Source of the DNA: Brevundimonas sp. SH203
GTDB lineage: Bacteria; Pseudomonadota; Alphaproteobacteria; Caulobacterales; Caulobacteraceae
Direction of reading: 5' to 3'
NCBI RefSeq assembly: GCF_002157625.1
Contig: NZ_BDMM01000001.1
Span: 496,001 to 560,000 of the forward strand
DNA: 64,000 nucleotides
Part shown: piece by piece, positions 7,450 to 16,537 of the stretch
How positions within the stretch are numbered: the stretch's first letter is position 1
Layout: every line of letters starts with the position of its first letter
Notes under the pieces: model-generated
What the model saw: the letters and a program-made list of their open reading frames with translations, nothing else
Database searches by the model: none
Told to the model about the DNA's origin: nothing
Program-made: the position numbers and the translations under genes

Positions 7450-8487
7450 ATGTCGCTGATCGACCGCCTCGGACTGTCCGTTCCCATCATCCAGGCCCCG
7501 ATGGCGGGCGTCTCCACGCCCCGGATGGCGGCGGCCGTGTCCGACGCCGGCGCCCTGGGCTCCATCGCCGTCGGGAACGTCGATGCGGACGCGGCCGCCC
7601 GGATGATGGCCGAGACCCGCGCCCTCACCGACAGACCCTTCAACGTCAATCTGTTCGTCCACGCCGAACCCCGGCGCGATCCGGCGCGGGAAGCAACCTG
7701 GCTGGAGGCCCTGACGCCCCGGTTCGCGGCCGTGGGCGCCGCCCCGCCGAGCCGTCTGGGCGTGATCTACCGCAGCTTCGCCGACGACGACGCCATGCTG
7801 GCCTGCCTGCTGGCCGATGCCCCGGTCGTGGTCAGCTTCCATTTCGGCCTGCCCGACGCGGCCCGCATCCGCGCCCTGAAAGGGGCCGGCTGCCTGCTGC
7901 TGGCCGGCGCGACCTCGCTGGACGAAGCCCTGGCCTGCAAGGCGGCGGGCGTCGACGCCGTGATCGCGCAGGGGTGGGAGGCCGGCGGCCATCGCGGGAT
8001 GTTCGACCCCGACGCTGAGGACGACCGGCTGGGCATGGCGTCCCTGACCCGCCTTCTGGTCGCCCGCGCGGGCCTGCCCGTCATCGCTTCGGGCGGGATC
8101 ATGGACGGGCGCGGCGTCCGCGTGGCGCTGGATATGGGCGCCGTTGCGGTCCAGATGGGCACCGCTTTCGTCGCCTGTCCCGAGAGCGCGGCGGACGAGG
8201 CCTATCGCGCCACCCTGGCCGGGGACGCCGCCTTCCACACCGTCATGACCCGCGCCATCTCGGGCCGCCCCGCGCGCGGCCTGACCAATCGCTTCACAGA
8301 ATGGGGCGCGACCACCGCCGCCGTTCCGCCCGACTATCCGGTCGCCTATGAAGCTGGAAAGGCCCTGAACGCCGCCGCCAGGACCGCTGGCGAAACCGGC
8401 TTCGGCGCCCACTGGGCCGGTCAGGGCGCGCCCCTGGCCCGCCCCCTCCCCGCCCCCTCCCCGCCGCCGACCTGGTCGCCGAGATGA
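7450..8487 (+). CDS. Nitronate monooxygenase family flavoprotein, frameshifted C-terminus
   Basis: A 345-residue TIM-barrel FMN enzyme of the nitronate monooxygenase / 2-nitropropane dioxygenase family, oxidising alkyl nitronates. Motifs: PIIQAPMAGVSTP near the N-terminus, AQGWEAGGHRG with the catalytic-site histidine, PVIASGGIMDGRGV and AVQMGTAF for FMN phosphate binding. The last dozen residues are unusual (SPPPTWSPR): an 11-bp tandem duplication shifts the frame. Removing one unit restores an ending ...LPAADLVAEMNA and a stop that overlaps the convergent gene's stop. The catalytic barrel is intact, so the protein is probably functional. Confidence 0.9.
   Translation: MSLIDRLGLSVPIIQAPMAGVSTPRMAAAVSDAGALGSIAVGNVDADAAARMMAETRALTDRPFNVNLFVHAEPRRDPAREATWLEALTPRFAAVGAAPPSRLGVIYRSFADDDAMLACLLADAPVVVSFHFGLPDAARIRALKGAGCLLLAGATSLDEALACKAAGVDAVIAQGWEAGGHRGMFDPDAEDDRLGMASLTRLLVARAGLPVIASGGIMDGRGVRVALDMGAVAVQMGTAFVACPESAADEAYRATLAGDAAFHTVMTRAISGRPARGLTNRFTEWGATTAAVPPDYPVAYEAGKALNAAARTAGETGFGAHWAGQGAPLARPLPAPSPPPTWSPR
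8441..8462. repeat. 11-bp tandem duplication causing a frameshift
   Basis: Two perfect adjacent copies of GCCCCCTCCCC lie at the 3' end of the nitronate monooxygenase gene. Because 11 is not a multiple of three, the extra copy changes the reading frame for the last codons. Slippage in a C-rich tract, or an assembly error, are both possible causes. Confidence 0.9.
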
Positions 8488-8491
8488 ACGC

Positions 8492-9079
8492 CTAGCCGAA
8501 CGCCGCCAGCCGTCGATCCAGCCGGTCGCGGATCTCGGGCCAGTCGTCGTCGATGACGGCGAAGATGGCGGTGTCGCGCGCGCGGCCGGTCCAGGTGGTC
8601 TTGTGCTTCCTCAGCACCCCTTCGGCCCTGGCGCCCAGTTTCAGGATGGCGGCCTGGCTCTGGGCGTTGACGGCGTCGGTGATGATCTCGACCCGCACCG
8701 CCCCGGCCTCGAAGGCGTGGCCCAGCAGCAGCCGCTTGCAGGCCGGATTGATCGGCCCGCCCCGCGCCTCGGGCCGATAGAAGGTCGAGCCGATCTCGCA
8801 GCGTCGATGGGCGGGATTGATCTCGTACAGGCTGGTCGTGCCGACCACCGCCCCGTCCGACCGCCGCCGCACCGCATAGGCGATCCGCGTCCCCGCCCGC
8901 ATCGCGGCCAGCGCCGCCGTCCACCAGCCGTCGAAATGCTCGCCCTGGGCCGAGCCGACCATGATCGCCCAGGCGTCGGGATCGCAGTCCAGCGCCGCCC
9001 GCACCTCGGCCTTCAGCCCGTCCTCGAACGGCTCCAGCCGCACGAACCGATCCTCCAGCGGCCCGACGCCGATCCGCAT
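8492..9079 (-). CDS. GNAT family N-acetyltransferase (RimJ/RimL type)
   Basis: A 195-residue acetyltransferase of the Acetyltransf_3 group. It shows the family's opening (GPLEDRFVRLEPF), a central beta-strand block (GTTSLYEINPAHRRCEIGSTFY) and the late VEIITDAVNAQSQAAILKLGARAEGVLRKH segment, where the NxxS and Lys/Arg residues are typical of RimL-like enzymes. The substrate is unknown. Its ATG shares one base with the aroB stop (TGATG), so it is translated as the third gene of an aroK-aroB operon. Its TAG stop lies within a CTAG shared with the ancestral stop of the convergent gene. Confidence 0.85.
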   Translation of the reverse strand: MRIGVGPLEDRFVRLEPFEDGLKAEVRAALDCDPDAWAIMVGSAQGEHFDGWWTAALAAMRAGTRIAYAVRRRSDGAVVGTTSLYEINPAHRRCEIGSTFYRPEARGGPINPACKRLLLGHAFEAGAVRVEIITDAVNAQSQAAILKLGARAEGVLRKHKTTWTGRARDTAIFAVIDDDWPEIRDRLDRRLAAFG

Positions 9080-10185
9080 CACGCCGTCGCCCCCTCTGCG
9101 ATCAGGAAGGCCCGCACCCCGGCCGCATCCACGCCCTTGGCCACGAAGGCCCGGCCGATCCCGTGCGCCAGGATCAGGGTCAGCGCCCCGCCCTCGGCCT
9201 TCTTGTCCCCGGCCATCAGGGACAGCAGCCGATCCGCCGCGAACGTCCCGGCCTGATCCAGCCGCGTCGGCAGGCCCGCCGCCGCGACCACCGCCTCGAC
9301 CCGCGCGGCGTCCTCGCCCGAACATAGCCCCTCGGCCGCCGAATAGCGGAAGGCCATGCAGCAGCCCAGCGCCACCGCCTCGCCGTGGGCCAGGGCGTCC
9401 TCGTCGAAGCCGACCTCCGTCTCGACCGCATGGCCGAAGGTGTGACCCAGGTTCAGCAGGGCGCGCCGCCCCGCCTCCTTCTCGTCCTCGCCGACCACGG
9501 CGCTCTTGATCTCGACCGAGCGGATCACCGCCCGCTCCAGCGCCGCCGGATCGCCGCGCGCGCCCGCCGCCCCCTCGTCCGCCAGCCAGTCGAAGAAGGC
9601 CGGATCGCAGATCAGCCCATGCTTCAGCACCTCGGCCCAGCCCGAACGCACCTGACGCTCCGGCAGGGTCGCCAGCACGTCGATGTCGGCCAGCACCAGA
9701 CGGGGCTGGTGGAAGGCGCCGACCAGGTTCTTGCCGCGCGGCGTGTCGATGGCCGTCTTGCCGCCGACGGACGAATCCACCTGGGCCAGCAGGGTCGTCG
9801 GAACCTGCACGAAGTCGATCCCGCGCATGTAGAGCGCCGCCGCCAGACCGGCCAGATCGCCCACGACCCCGCCGCCCAGCGCCACGACCACGTCCTTGCG
9901 GTCCAGCCCGATCTCAAGCAGTCGGTCCAGCACCCGCTCCAGCTGGGCGAAGGATTTGGACCCCTCGCCCGCCGGCACGGCGACGATCTCGGTCCTCACG
10001 CCCGCCGCCGCCAGCGATTCGACCAGGGCTGCGCCGTGAATGGCCGCCACCGTCTCGTCCGTGACGATCACCGTGCGTCCCTTCGCCAGCGGGGCGATCC
10101 GCGCGCCCGCCTGGGCCAGAAGGCCGCGTCCGACCACGACGTCATAGGCGGCGAAGGCGCCGCCGCTCACGGGAAGGGTGGTCAT
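9079..10185 (-). CDS. aroB: 3-dehydroquinate synthase
   Basis: A 368-residue NAD- and metal-dependent enzyme that cyclises DAHP to 3-dehydroquinate, the second step of the shikimate pathway. Visible motifs: [14 protein letters not shown] (NAD-binding glycines), [30 protein letters not shown], and the metal ligands in [12 protein letters not shown] and HGEAVALG. Its start overlaps the aroK stop by four bases (ATGA), the standard alphaproteobacterial aroK-aroB arrangement. Length and motifs are complete. Confidence 0.97.
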   Translation of the reverse strand: MTTLPVSGGAFAAYDVVVGRGLLAQAGARIAPLAKGRTVIVTDETVAAIHGAALVESLAAAGVRTEIVAVPAGEGSKSFAQLERVLDRLLEIGLDRKDVVVALGGGVVGDLAGLAAALYMRGIDFVQVPTTLLAQVDSSVGGKTAIDTPRGKNLVGAFHQPRLVLADIDVLATLPERQVRSGWAEVLKHGLICDPAFFDWLADEGAAGARGDPAALERAVIRSVEIKSAVVGEDEKEAGRRALLNLGHTFGHAVETEVGFDEDALAHGEAVALGCCMAFRYSAAEGLCSGEDAARVEAVVAAAGLPTRLDQAGTFAADRLLSLMAGDKKAEGGALTLILAHGIGRAFVAKGVDAAGVRAFLIAEGATA

Positions 10186-10748
10186 GTCCGGGTCTCCGCG
10201 CGTCTTCGGTTGCGCCAGTGCCGACGCAGGTTCTTGTGGATGGCGTCGACCGCCTGGCCGTGCGAGCCCTGGCCCACATCGACCGTCACGTCCGCCTCGC
10301 CATAGATGGGATAGCGGGCCTCGGCCAGGGTCGTCAGCACCTGCAGCGGGTCCTTGCCGCGCAGCAGGGGCCGGGTGTCGCGCCGCGCCACCCGATCGGC
10401 GATCACAGCCAGATCGGCCCTCAGCCATACCGTGTCGGCCCGTTCCTTCAGCAGGGCCCGCGTCTCGGGGTTCATCATCGCCCCGCCGCCGGTGGCCAGG
10501 ACGATGGGCGGCCCCTCCAGCAGGCGGCGCATCACCCGCGCCTCTCCGGCCCGGAACTCTTCCTCGCCCAGGGCGGCGAAGATTTCCGACACCGTCATGC
10601 CGGCCGCCTCTTCGATCTCCACGTCCCCGTCCGCGAAGGGCAGCTTCAGCCGATTGGCCAGCCGGCGCCCCACCGACGATTTGCCCACCCCCATCAGGCC
10701 GACCAGGGCTATGGTGCGGCTCGGCGCCGGATTCGCGCGCCGCCTCAT
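10182..10748 (-). CDS. aroK: Shikimate kinase
   Basis: A 188-residue P-loop kinase phosphorylating shikimate at the 3-hydroxyl. Walker A is [26 protein letters not shown] holds the shikimate-binding Asp; the ATGGGA loop and the RDTRPLL lid arginine follow. The ATG at [12 protein letters not shown] was chosen because the longer open frame adds an Arg-rich stretch unlike any shikimate kinase. Divergent from xerD, about 125 bases apart, so that gap must hold both promoters. Confidence 0.95.
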   Translation of the reverse strand: MRRRANPAPSRTIALVGLMGVGKSSVGRRLANRLKLPFADGDVEIEEAAGMTVSEIFAALGEEEFRAGEARVMRRLLEGPPIVLATGGGAMMNPETRALLKERADTVWLRADLAVIADRVARRDTRPLLRGKDPLQVLTTLAEARYPIYGEADVTVDVGQGSHGQAVDAIHKNLRRHWRNRRRAETRT

Positions 10749-10873
10749 CCGGCGGCTCCGGCGGAACGGACGGTCGAAGGAACGGCGAAGGCGAAGGCGC
10801 AGGCAGGCATGATCCCTGAAACCTCTACACCAAGCCAGACCGTGCGCCATCCGTCCGAAGGCAGGTTCGGTCG

Positions 10874-11794
10874 ATGACGCCCCAGATCGAGGCCTTTCTG
10901 GAGATGATGGCGGTCGAACGCGACGCCTCGCCCCATACCCTGTCGGCCTATGGCCGCGATCTGGCCGACGCCGAGACCGCCCTTTCGGACGCGGGCGGCC
11001 TGATGGGCGCGGACGCCGAGGCCGTGGAGGCCTGGTTCGCCGACCTGTCGCGGCGCGGCCTGTCCGCCGCCACCGCCGCGCGCCGCCGCTCCTCCGCCCG
11101 CCAGTTCTACCGTTTCGCCCTGGCCGAGGGGTGGCGCGCCGACGATCCCTCGCGCCGCCTCGACGCGCCCAGACAGGGCCGATCCCTGCCCAAGGTCCTG
11201 AGCCGAGCCGAGATCGACGCCCTGTTGGCCGCCTCGGCCGCGCGCGACGCGGCGGCGGGCCTGCGCCTGGTCGCCCTGGTCGAGATGGCCTACGCCTCGG
11301 GCCTGCGGGTGTCGGAGCTGCTGGGGCTGAAGGTCGAGGCCGTGCGGCGCGATCCGGCCTATCTGATCGTGCGCGGCAAGGGCGGCAAGGAACGGCTCGC
11401 CCCGCTCAACCCCGCCGCGCGAGAGGCGATCAGGGCCTGGCTGACCGCCCGCGACGCCAGACTCAAGGGCAAGGACGCGCGCAAGCCCGAGGCGCCCGAC
11501 AGCCCCTGGCTGTTCCCCTCCTCCGGCCGCACCGGCCACCTGACCCCGCGCCGCTTCGCCCAGCTTCTGGACGAGGCTGCGATCACGGCCGGCGTCGACC
11601 CGGCCCGCGTCAGCCCCCACGTCCTGCGCCACGCCTTCGCCACCCACCTGCTGGAAGGCGGCGCCGACCTGCGCGTCGTCCAGACCCTGCTGGGCCACGC
11701 CGACATCGCCACCACCCAGATCTACACCCACGTCGCCACCGATCGCCTGGCCCAGGTCGTCCACCAAAACCACCCCTTGGCGCGCGAGGACTGA
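10874..11794 (+). CDS. xerD: Tyrosine recombinase XerD
   Basis: A 306-residue site-specific recombinase resolving chromosome dimers at dif with XerC under FtsK control. The catalytic set is complete: R145 (ASGLRVSEL), K172 (GKGGKER), H249 and R252 (SPHVLRHAFATH), H275 (LLGHADIATTQ) and nucleophile Y284 (IYTHV). The N-terminal SAM-like core-binding domain is present. Gene position beside aroK and before accA fits a chromosomal Xer protein, not a mobile integrase. XerD rather than XerC is chosen from overall similarity. Confidence 0.92.
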   Translation: MTPQIEAFLEMMAVERDASPHTLSAYGRDLADAETALSDAGGLMGADAEAVEAWFADLSRRGLSAATAARRRSSARQFYRFALAEGWRADDPSRRLDAPRQGRSLPKVLSRAEIDALLAASAARDAAAGLRLVALVEMAYASGLRVSELLGLKVEAVRRDPAYLIVRGKGGKERLAPLNPAAREAIRAWLTARDARLKGKDARKPEAPDSPWLFPSSGRTGHLTPRRFAQLLDEAAITAGVDPARVSPHVLRHAFATHLLEGGADLRVVQTLLGHADIATTQIYTHVATDRLAQVVHQNHPLARED

Positions 11795-11811
11795 CGGCGC
11801 ATATTCGAGCG

Positions 11812-12036
11812 ATGGCTCAAGAGTTCTACGTCAAGGCGATTTGGGACCCCGAAGCGGGGGTCTGGTGCAGCGAGTCGAATATCGTGGGGCTGGTGCTGGA
11901 AACGGCGACGCTCGGCGAGTTCGAGAACCTCGCGCGCCATTTCGCGCCCGAGCTTCTGGCGGAAAACCTCGGCATTCACGGCGCCGTCCCAGTGCGTTTC
12001 GAAGCTGCAGGTGGGTTTGACGTGATCGCAGCGTAG
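11812..12036 (+). CDS. DUF1902 protein, HicB-like putative antitoxin
   Basis: A 74-residue protein with the DUF1902 pattern: FYVKAIWDPEAGVWCSES, then LVLETATLGEFENLARHFAPELL. The fold is the HicB-type partial RNase-H-like domain, here without any DNA-binding extension. Such proteins commonly act as antitoxin to a HicA partner, and a HicA gene lies 165 bases downstream. It follows xerD closely and may be co-transcribed with it. The gap between antitoxin and toxin is unusually long for this class. Confidence 0.75.
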   Translation: MAQEFYVKAIWDPEAGVWCSESNIVGLVLETATLGEFENLARHFAPELLAENLGIHGAVPVRFEAAGGFDVIAA

Positions 12037-12065
12037 GTTCGTCCGCTCCCCCATTTGGCGAATTT

Positions 12066-12120
12066 AATTCAAATGATTCAATAGCAGATAAATCTCTGCA
12101 AAAGCTGGCCATTTGAAATT
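12066..12120. promoter_or_regulatory. Operator-like inverted repeats before hicA
   Basis: In an AT-rich 165-base gap there is a TCAAATG ... CATTTGA inverted repeat (positions 12069-12075 and 12110-12116) enclosing a smaller GCAGA-N6-TCTGC hairpin (12084-12099). The arrangement suggests a regulatory site or hicA promoter region. It is supported only by symmetry and AT-richness. Confidence 0.35.
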
Positions 12121-12201
12121 ACTGATGATTTCTCGACGCTCGTCCGCCCCCTATCTTGGCGCAACAAAACTGCACGGATTGAAAGACGAAAGACCGAGCA
12201 G

Positions 12202-12396
12202 ATGCCCAAGGACTTCTATCCCGAACTGACCGCCCTTCTCTTCGCCGCTGGCTGGCGTCGCGTCAGCAACGCCAAAGGCAGCCATGAGAAATGGCGGCAT
12301 CCCGAGCAGCCGCATGGGGTCATCGTGCCGCGCTCGAAGAGTCGACACACCGCCAACTCGGTCCTCAAACAGGCCGGTTTGCCCAAGGCCTTCTGA
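12202..12396 (+). CDS. hicA: HicA family toxin (mRNA interferase)
   Basis: A 64-residue dsRBD-like protein of the HicA/YcfA family. The pattern LLFAAGWRRVSNAKGSHEKWRH contains the conserved catalytic histidine (KGSHEKW), followed by a basic stretch and the terminal GLPKAF. HicA toxins cleave mRNA when not bound by HicB. The likely partner is the DUF1902 protein encoded upstream. The ribosome-binding site is weak. The coding sequence is somewhat less GC-rich than the adjacent housekeeping genes, in line with an acquired cassette between xerD and accA. Confidence 0.85.
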   Translation: MPKDFYPELTALLFAAGWRRVSNAKGSHEKWRHPEQPHGVIVPRSKSRHTANSVLKQAGLPKAF

Positions 12397-12486
12397 ACCC
12401 CCGCTTGCCCGGCGGCGTCGACCTCTCTAGTTTCCCCCGCCTTCCCCAAGGGCGCTTTCGCCCGTTTGCAGTTCCCGGACGCCTTG

Positions 12487-13434
<948 letters not shown>

Positions 13435-13564
13435 GCCGCCCAAGCGTCAGCATTAACGCGGCGTCCATCATCGTCTGACAGGCTGGCGCCCTAGTCCAAC
13501 AGCGGCGACGGGGCGTGCGACCGGCCATGATCAAGACGGCGGGTTCGATGCGGGACCAGACGAC

Positions 13565-14116
13565 GTGAGCGGCGGCGATTCCCTGCGCGAAAGCGCCGTC
13601 TTCAACCTGGCGGGCGCGGTGACGATGGTCGTCGACGATTCGCCCTTCTCGCTGACGCTGACGTCCAACGCCCTGGCCGGTTTCGGCATCCGGCCCAGCT
13701 TCGCCATCGGCAGCGGCGCCGAGGCCAAGCAGATGCTGGCCGACAGGACCGTCGATCTGCTGGTGGTCGACACCGACATGCCCGACATCGACGGGTTCGA
13801 GCTGGTCCGCTGGCTACGTCAATCCGCCCCAAATCCCAACGCCTTCATCCCCGTCATCATGACCGCCAGTCACATCCGGCGCGGCCGCGTGGCCGAGGCC
13901 CGCGATTGCGGCGCCAACTTCGTCGTCACCAAGCCCTTCAGTCCGGCCCTGCTGCTGGAACGCATCCTGTGGGTCGCGCGCGACACCCGGCCCTTCCTTG
14001 AGGTCGGCGACTATCTGGGGCCGGATCGCCGGTTCCGTCACACCGATTACGACGGCGTCGAACGCCGTGCGGACATGTTGCGCCGCAAGACCGCGATGGA
14101 GAGCGTGTCTCTATGA
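13565..14116 (+). CDS. Single-domain response regulator with C-terminal extension
   Basis: A 183-residue receiver-domain protein. Acidic pocket D24-D25, phospho-acceptor D69 (VVDTDMPDIDG), switch T100 and conserved K123 (TKPFSP) are all present, so it should be phosphorylatable. About 50 residues follow the receiver, including GPDRRFR and GVERRADM, too short for a DNA-binding domain. The start is a GTG; no in-frame ATG lies close upstream. It overlaps the next gene by four bases (ATGA), so the two products probably work together. The cognate kinase is not adjacent. Confidence 0.88.
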   Translation: MSGGDSLRESAVFNLAGAVTMVVDDSPFSLTLTSNALAGFGIRPSFAIGSGAEAKQMLADRTVDLLVVDTDMPDIDGFELVRWLRQSAPNPNAFIPVIMTASHIRRGRVAEARDCGANFVVTKPFSPALLLERILWVARDTRPFLEVGDYLGPDRRFRHTDYDGVERRADMLRRKTAMESVSL

Positions 14117-14592
14117 CCGTCATCACCCACAATCAGAAGCGCTCGCGCCTGTCCGAGATGATGGACCGCCCCGGCGGCATCAGCGTCGGCGCAGCCCTGG
14201 CCCAGGCCAGATCCAATCTGGACGCTCTGCAGGGCCAGGCGCGCGACATCATCACCCAGAACATCGCCGTCCTGCTGGCCCGGCCCGATCCCGACCTGAT
14301 CGAGCCGCTGCGGCTGGACGCGGCCTATTCGGCCTCCAGCCAGATCATCGACGCGGCCAGCCCCTTTTCGATGGACGACCTGTGTACGGCGGCCAAGGGG
14401 CTGTGCGACCTGCTGGACGCCGCGCCGCGTCAGGGCGGCTTCGACTGGCGCATCGCCACGGTCCACGCCCAGGCCATGAAGGTGCTGCTGTCCCTGCCGC
14501 CCGAAGAGGCCCAGGCCCGCACCGCCATCCTGGCCAACCTGCACGAAGTCCTGCGCCGCAAGCTGCCGCCCGTGGATCAGTCGGCGGGCTGA
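14113..14592 (+). CDS. Unknown protein coupled to a response regulator
   Basis: A 159-residue, mainly helical, soluble protein I do not recognise. It begins with a Lys/Arg-rich stretch and MMDRPGGISVGAALAQA, then amphipathic helices with regularly spaced Leu and Ala. No cysteine cluster, membrane segment or catalytic motif is visible. Its ATG overlaps the stop of the receiver-domain gene, which suggests translational coupling and a role as partner or output of that regulator. Its last 16 bases overlap the convergent ABC transporter gene. Confidence 0.6.
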   Translation: MTVITHNQKRSRLSEMMDRPGGISVGAALAQARSNLDALQGQARDIITQNIAVLLARPDPDLIEPLRLDAAYSASSQIIDAASPFSMDDLCTAAKGLCDLLDAAPRQGGFDWRIATVHAQAMKVLLSLPPEEAQARTAILANLHEVLRRKLPPVDQSAG

Positions 14593-16400
14593 GCCGCCCT
14601 TCCGGCGCGGGTCTGCTTCTTCCACAAGGCGGCGTATTCCCCGCCCTGACGCGCCACCAGCTCATGGTGAGCGCCGCGTTCGACGATCCGCCCGGCCTTC
14701 AGCACCAGAATCTGATCCGCGTCCGCCACGGTCGACAGCCGGTGCGCGACGACCAGGGTCGTGCGGCCGTGCCTGGCCTTCCTCAGCGTCTTCTGGATCG
14801 CCGCCTCGGTGCGGCTGTCCAGGGCGCTGGTCGCCTCGTCCAGGATCAGGATGCAGGGATCGGCCAGCAGGGCGCGGGCGATGCCGACGCGCTGGCGCTC
14901 GCCGCCCGACAGTTTCAGCCCGCGCTCGCCCACCTTGGTCTGCATCCCGTCGGGCAGACCCCGGATGAAGCCGGCCAGTTCCGCCGCCTCGGCCGCCGCC
15001 CAGACCTGGGCCTCGTCGGCGTCGGGGCGGGCGAAGGCGATGTTGGCCGCCAGGGTGTCGTTGAACAGGGCCACGTCCTGCGGCACCAAGGCCACCGCCG
15101 CCCGCAGCGAGGCCTGGGTCACGTCGCGCGCGTCATGGCCGTCGATCAGCACCCGCCCCTCCTGCGGGTCCAGAAGGCGCAGGGCCAGTTTGACGATGGT
15201 GGACTTGCCCGCCCCCGACGGCCCGACCAGGGCCGTGGTCGTGCCGGGCGCCGCGAAGAAGCCGACGTCCTCCAGCCCGTTGGCGCGGGCGTCGTGGCGG
15301 AAGCCGACGTGTTCGAACCGAACGGCCGCGCCGCGCGCATCGGCCGGGCGCGGCAGGGCGACGGCGTCGGGCGCATCCGCCACCTGCGGCGTCTGGCGCG
15401 TCACCTTCAGCATCTCCTCCATGTCGATGAAGGACTGACGGATTTCTCGGTAGGCGAAGCCCAGGATGTTCAGCGGCGCATAGAGCGAAATCATGATCAG
15501 GACGGCGGCGGTCACGTCGCCCGGCCCCATCCGGCCCGCCGCCGCCTCGAACCCGGCCATCACCGCCATGACGCCCAGCCCCAGGTTCATCACCAGGGCC
15601 TGCATCCCGTTCAGCATGGCCAGCGAACTGTTGGCCTTCAGCGACGCCTGGGCGTAATCGCCCAGCGCCCGTTCATAGGTCTGGGCCGCGCGGCGCTCGG
15701 CCCCGAAGGACTTGACCGTCTCATAGTTCAGAAGGGCGTCGACCGAGACGCCGGCGGCCTCGGAATCGGCGGCGTTCATGATGCGCCGATGCTCCAGCCG
15801 CCAGTTGGACATGGCGAAGGTGGCGGCGGTGTAGATGACGACCGCCACCACGGCGACGGCGGCGAAGCGCCAGTCGTATTTGCCGCCCAGAACGGCCGCC
15901 GCCAACACCAGCTCCACGCCGGTCGGAACCAGGTTGAAGGCCAGGATGCGCAGCAGGAAGTCCACCGCCCGCGATCCGCGATCCATCGTCCGCGACAGGG
16001 CGCCCGAGCGTTTGGTCTGGTGAAAGTCCAGCGACAGGCTCAGCGCATGGGCGAAGGCCTCGGCCGCCGTGGCGCGCTGGGCCGCTGCACGCACGGGGGC
16101 GAACACCACGTCCGACGCCAGTGGCGACACCGCCGACAGCAGCCGCACCAAGGCCCAGCCGACCGCGAAGGCGGCGAAACCCCAGCCGACGGCCGCCGCC
16201 GCCCCCTGCCCCGCCGCCAGCCGATTGACCGCCGCGCCCAGCACCAACGGCGCCAGCACGCCCAGCCCCTTGCCCGCCAGCGTCAGGGCGATGGCCGAAA
16301 CCAGCCGCAACCGAAGCTGCGGCGCGCCGGATCGTCCCACCAACCGCGCCAAGTCCGCGAGCGCCGTCAGCGTCGCCGGTCCATCTGCCTTGTCATCCAT
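14577..16400 (-). CDS. Atm1/HMT-type ABC exporter (fused membrane and ATPase domains)
   Basis: A half-transporter of about 607 residues with six membrane helices followed by an ATPase. The ABCB7/Atm1 signature NYETVKSFGAE is present in the membrane domain. ATPase motifs are Walker A GPSGAGKST, Q-loop VPQDVALF, signature LSGGERQR, Walker B ILILDEATSALD and the H-loop AHRLSTV. Atm1-like exporters move glutathione conjugates or persulfides and protect against metals. The start is uncertain: in-frame starts reach 30 codons further upstream, but MDDKADGPATL gives a family-like length. It is downstream of the threonine aldolase gene. Confidence 0.9.
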   Translation of the reverse strand: MDDKADGPATLTALADLARLVGRSGAPQLRLRLVSAIALTLAGKGLGVLAPLVLGAAVNRLAAGQGAAAAVGWGFAAFAVGWALVRLLSAVSPLASDVVFAPVRAAAQRATAAEAFAHALSLSLDFHQTKRSGALSRTMDRGSRAVDFLLRILAFNLVPTGVELVLAAAVLGGKYDWRFAAVAVVAVVIYTAATFAMSNWRLEHRRIMNAADSEAAGVSVDALLNYETVKSFGAERRAAQTYERALGDYAQASLKANSSLAMLNGMQALVMNLGLGVMAVMAGFEAAAGRMGPGDVTAAVLIMISLYAPLNILGFAYREIRQSFIDMEEMLKVTRQTPQVADAPDAVALPRPADARGAAVRFEHVGFRHDARANGLEDVGFFAAPGTTTALVGPSGAGKSTIVKLALRLLDPQEGRVLIDGHDARDVTQASLRAAVALVPQDVALFNDTLAANIAFARPDADEAQVWAAAEAAELAGFIRGLPDGMQTKVGERGLKLSGGERQRVGIARALLADPCILILDEATSALDSRTEAAIQKTLRKARHGRTTLVVAHRLSTVADADQILVLKAGRIVERGAHHELVARQGGEYAALWKKQTRAGRAAQPAD

Positions 16401-16537
16401 GCTCCCGGCCTGCTGCGCCTTGACCATCGGGTCGCGCCGGCCGCCTGAGCGCTCACCACGCATCGCCATGATCCGCATATGGAAACCCAATGCGACCGGG
16501 GAAAGGCCACGCTGGCCGGCGGCGGAGGATTAGTCGC

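Noticed and set aside
4941-7649. A 902-codon leftward open frame spanning the pseudouridine synthase, tadA and the lipoprotein gene
   Set aside because: Only the part from 6446 down encodes a recognisable protein; the rest is antisense to tadA and the MliC-like gene and exists because stops are rare in GC-rich DNA.
10874-11794. xerD as an integrase of a mobile element carrying the HicA/DUF1902 genes
   Set aside because: The protein looks like chromosomal XerD, and its position beside aroK and accA is a housekeeping one; no att-like repeats were found.
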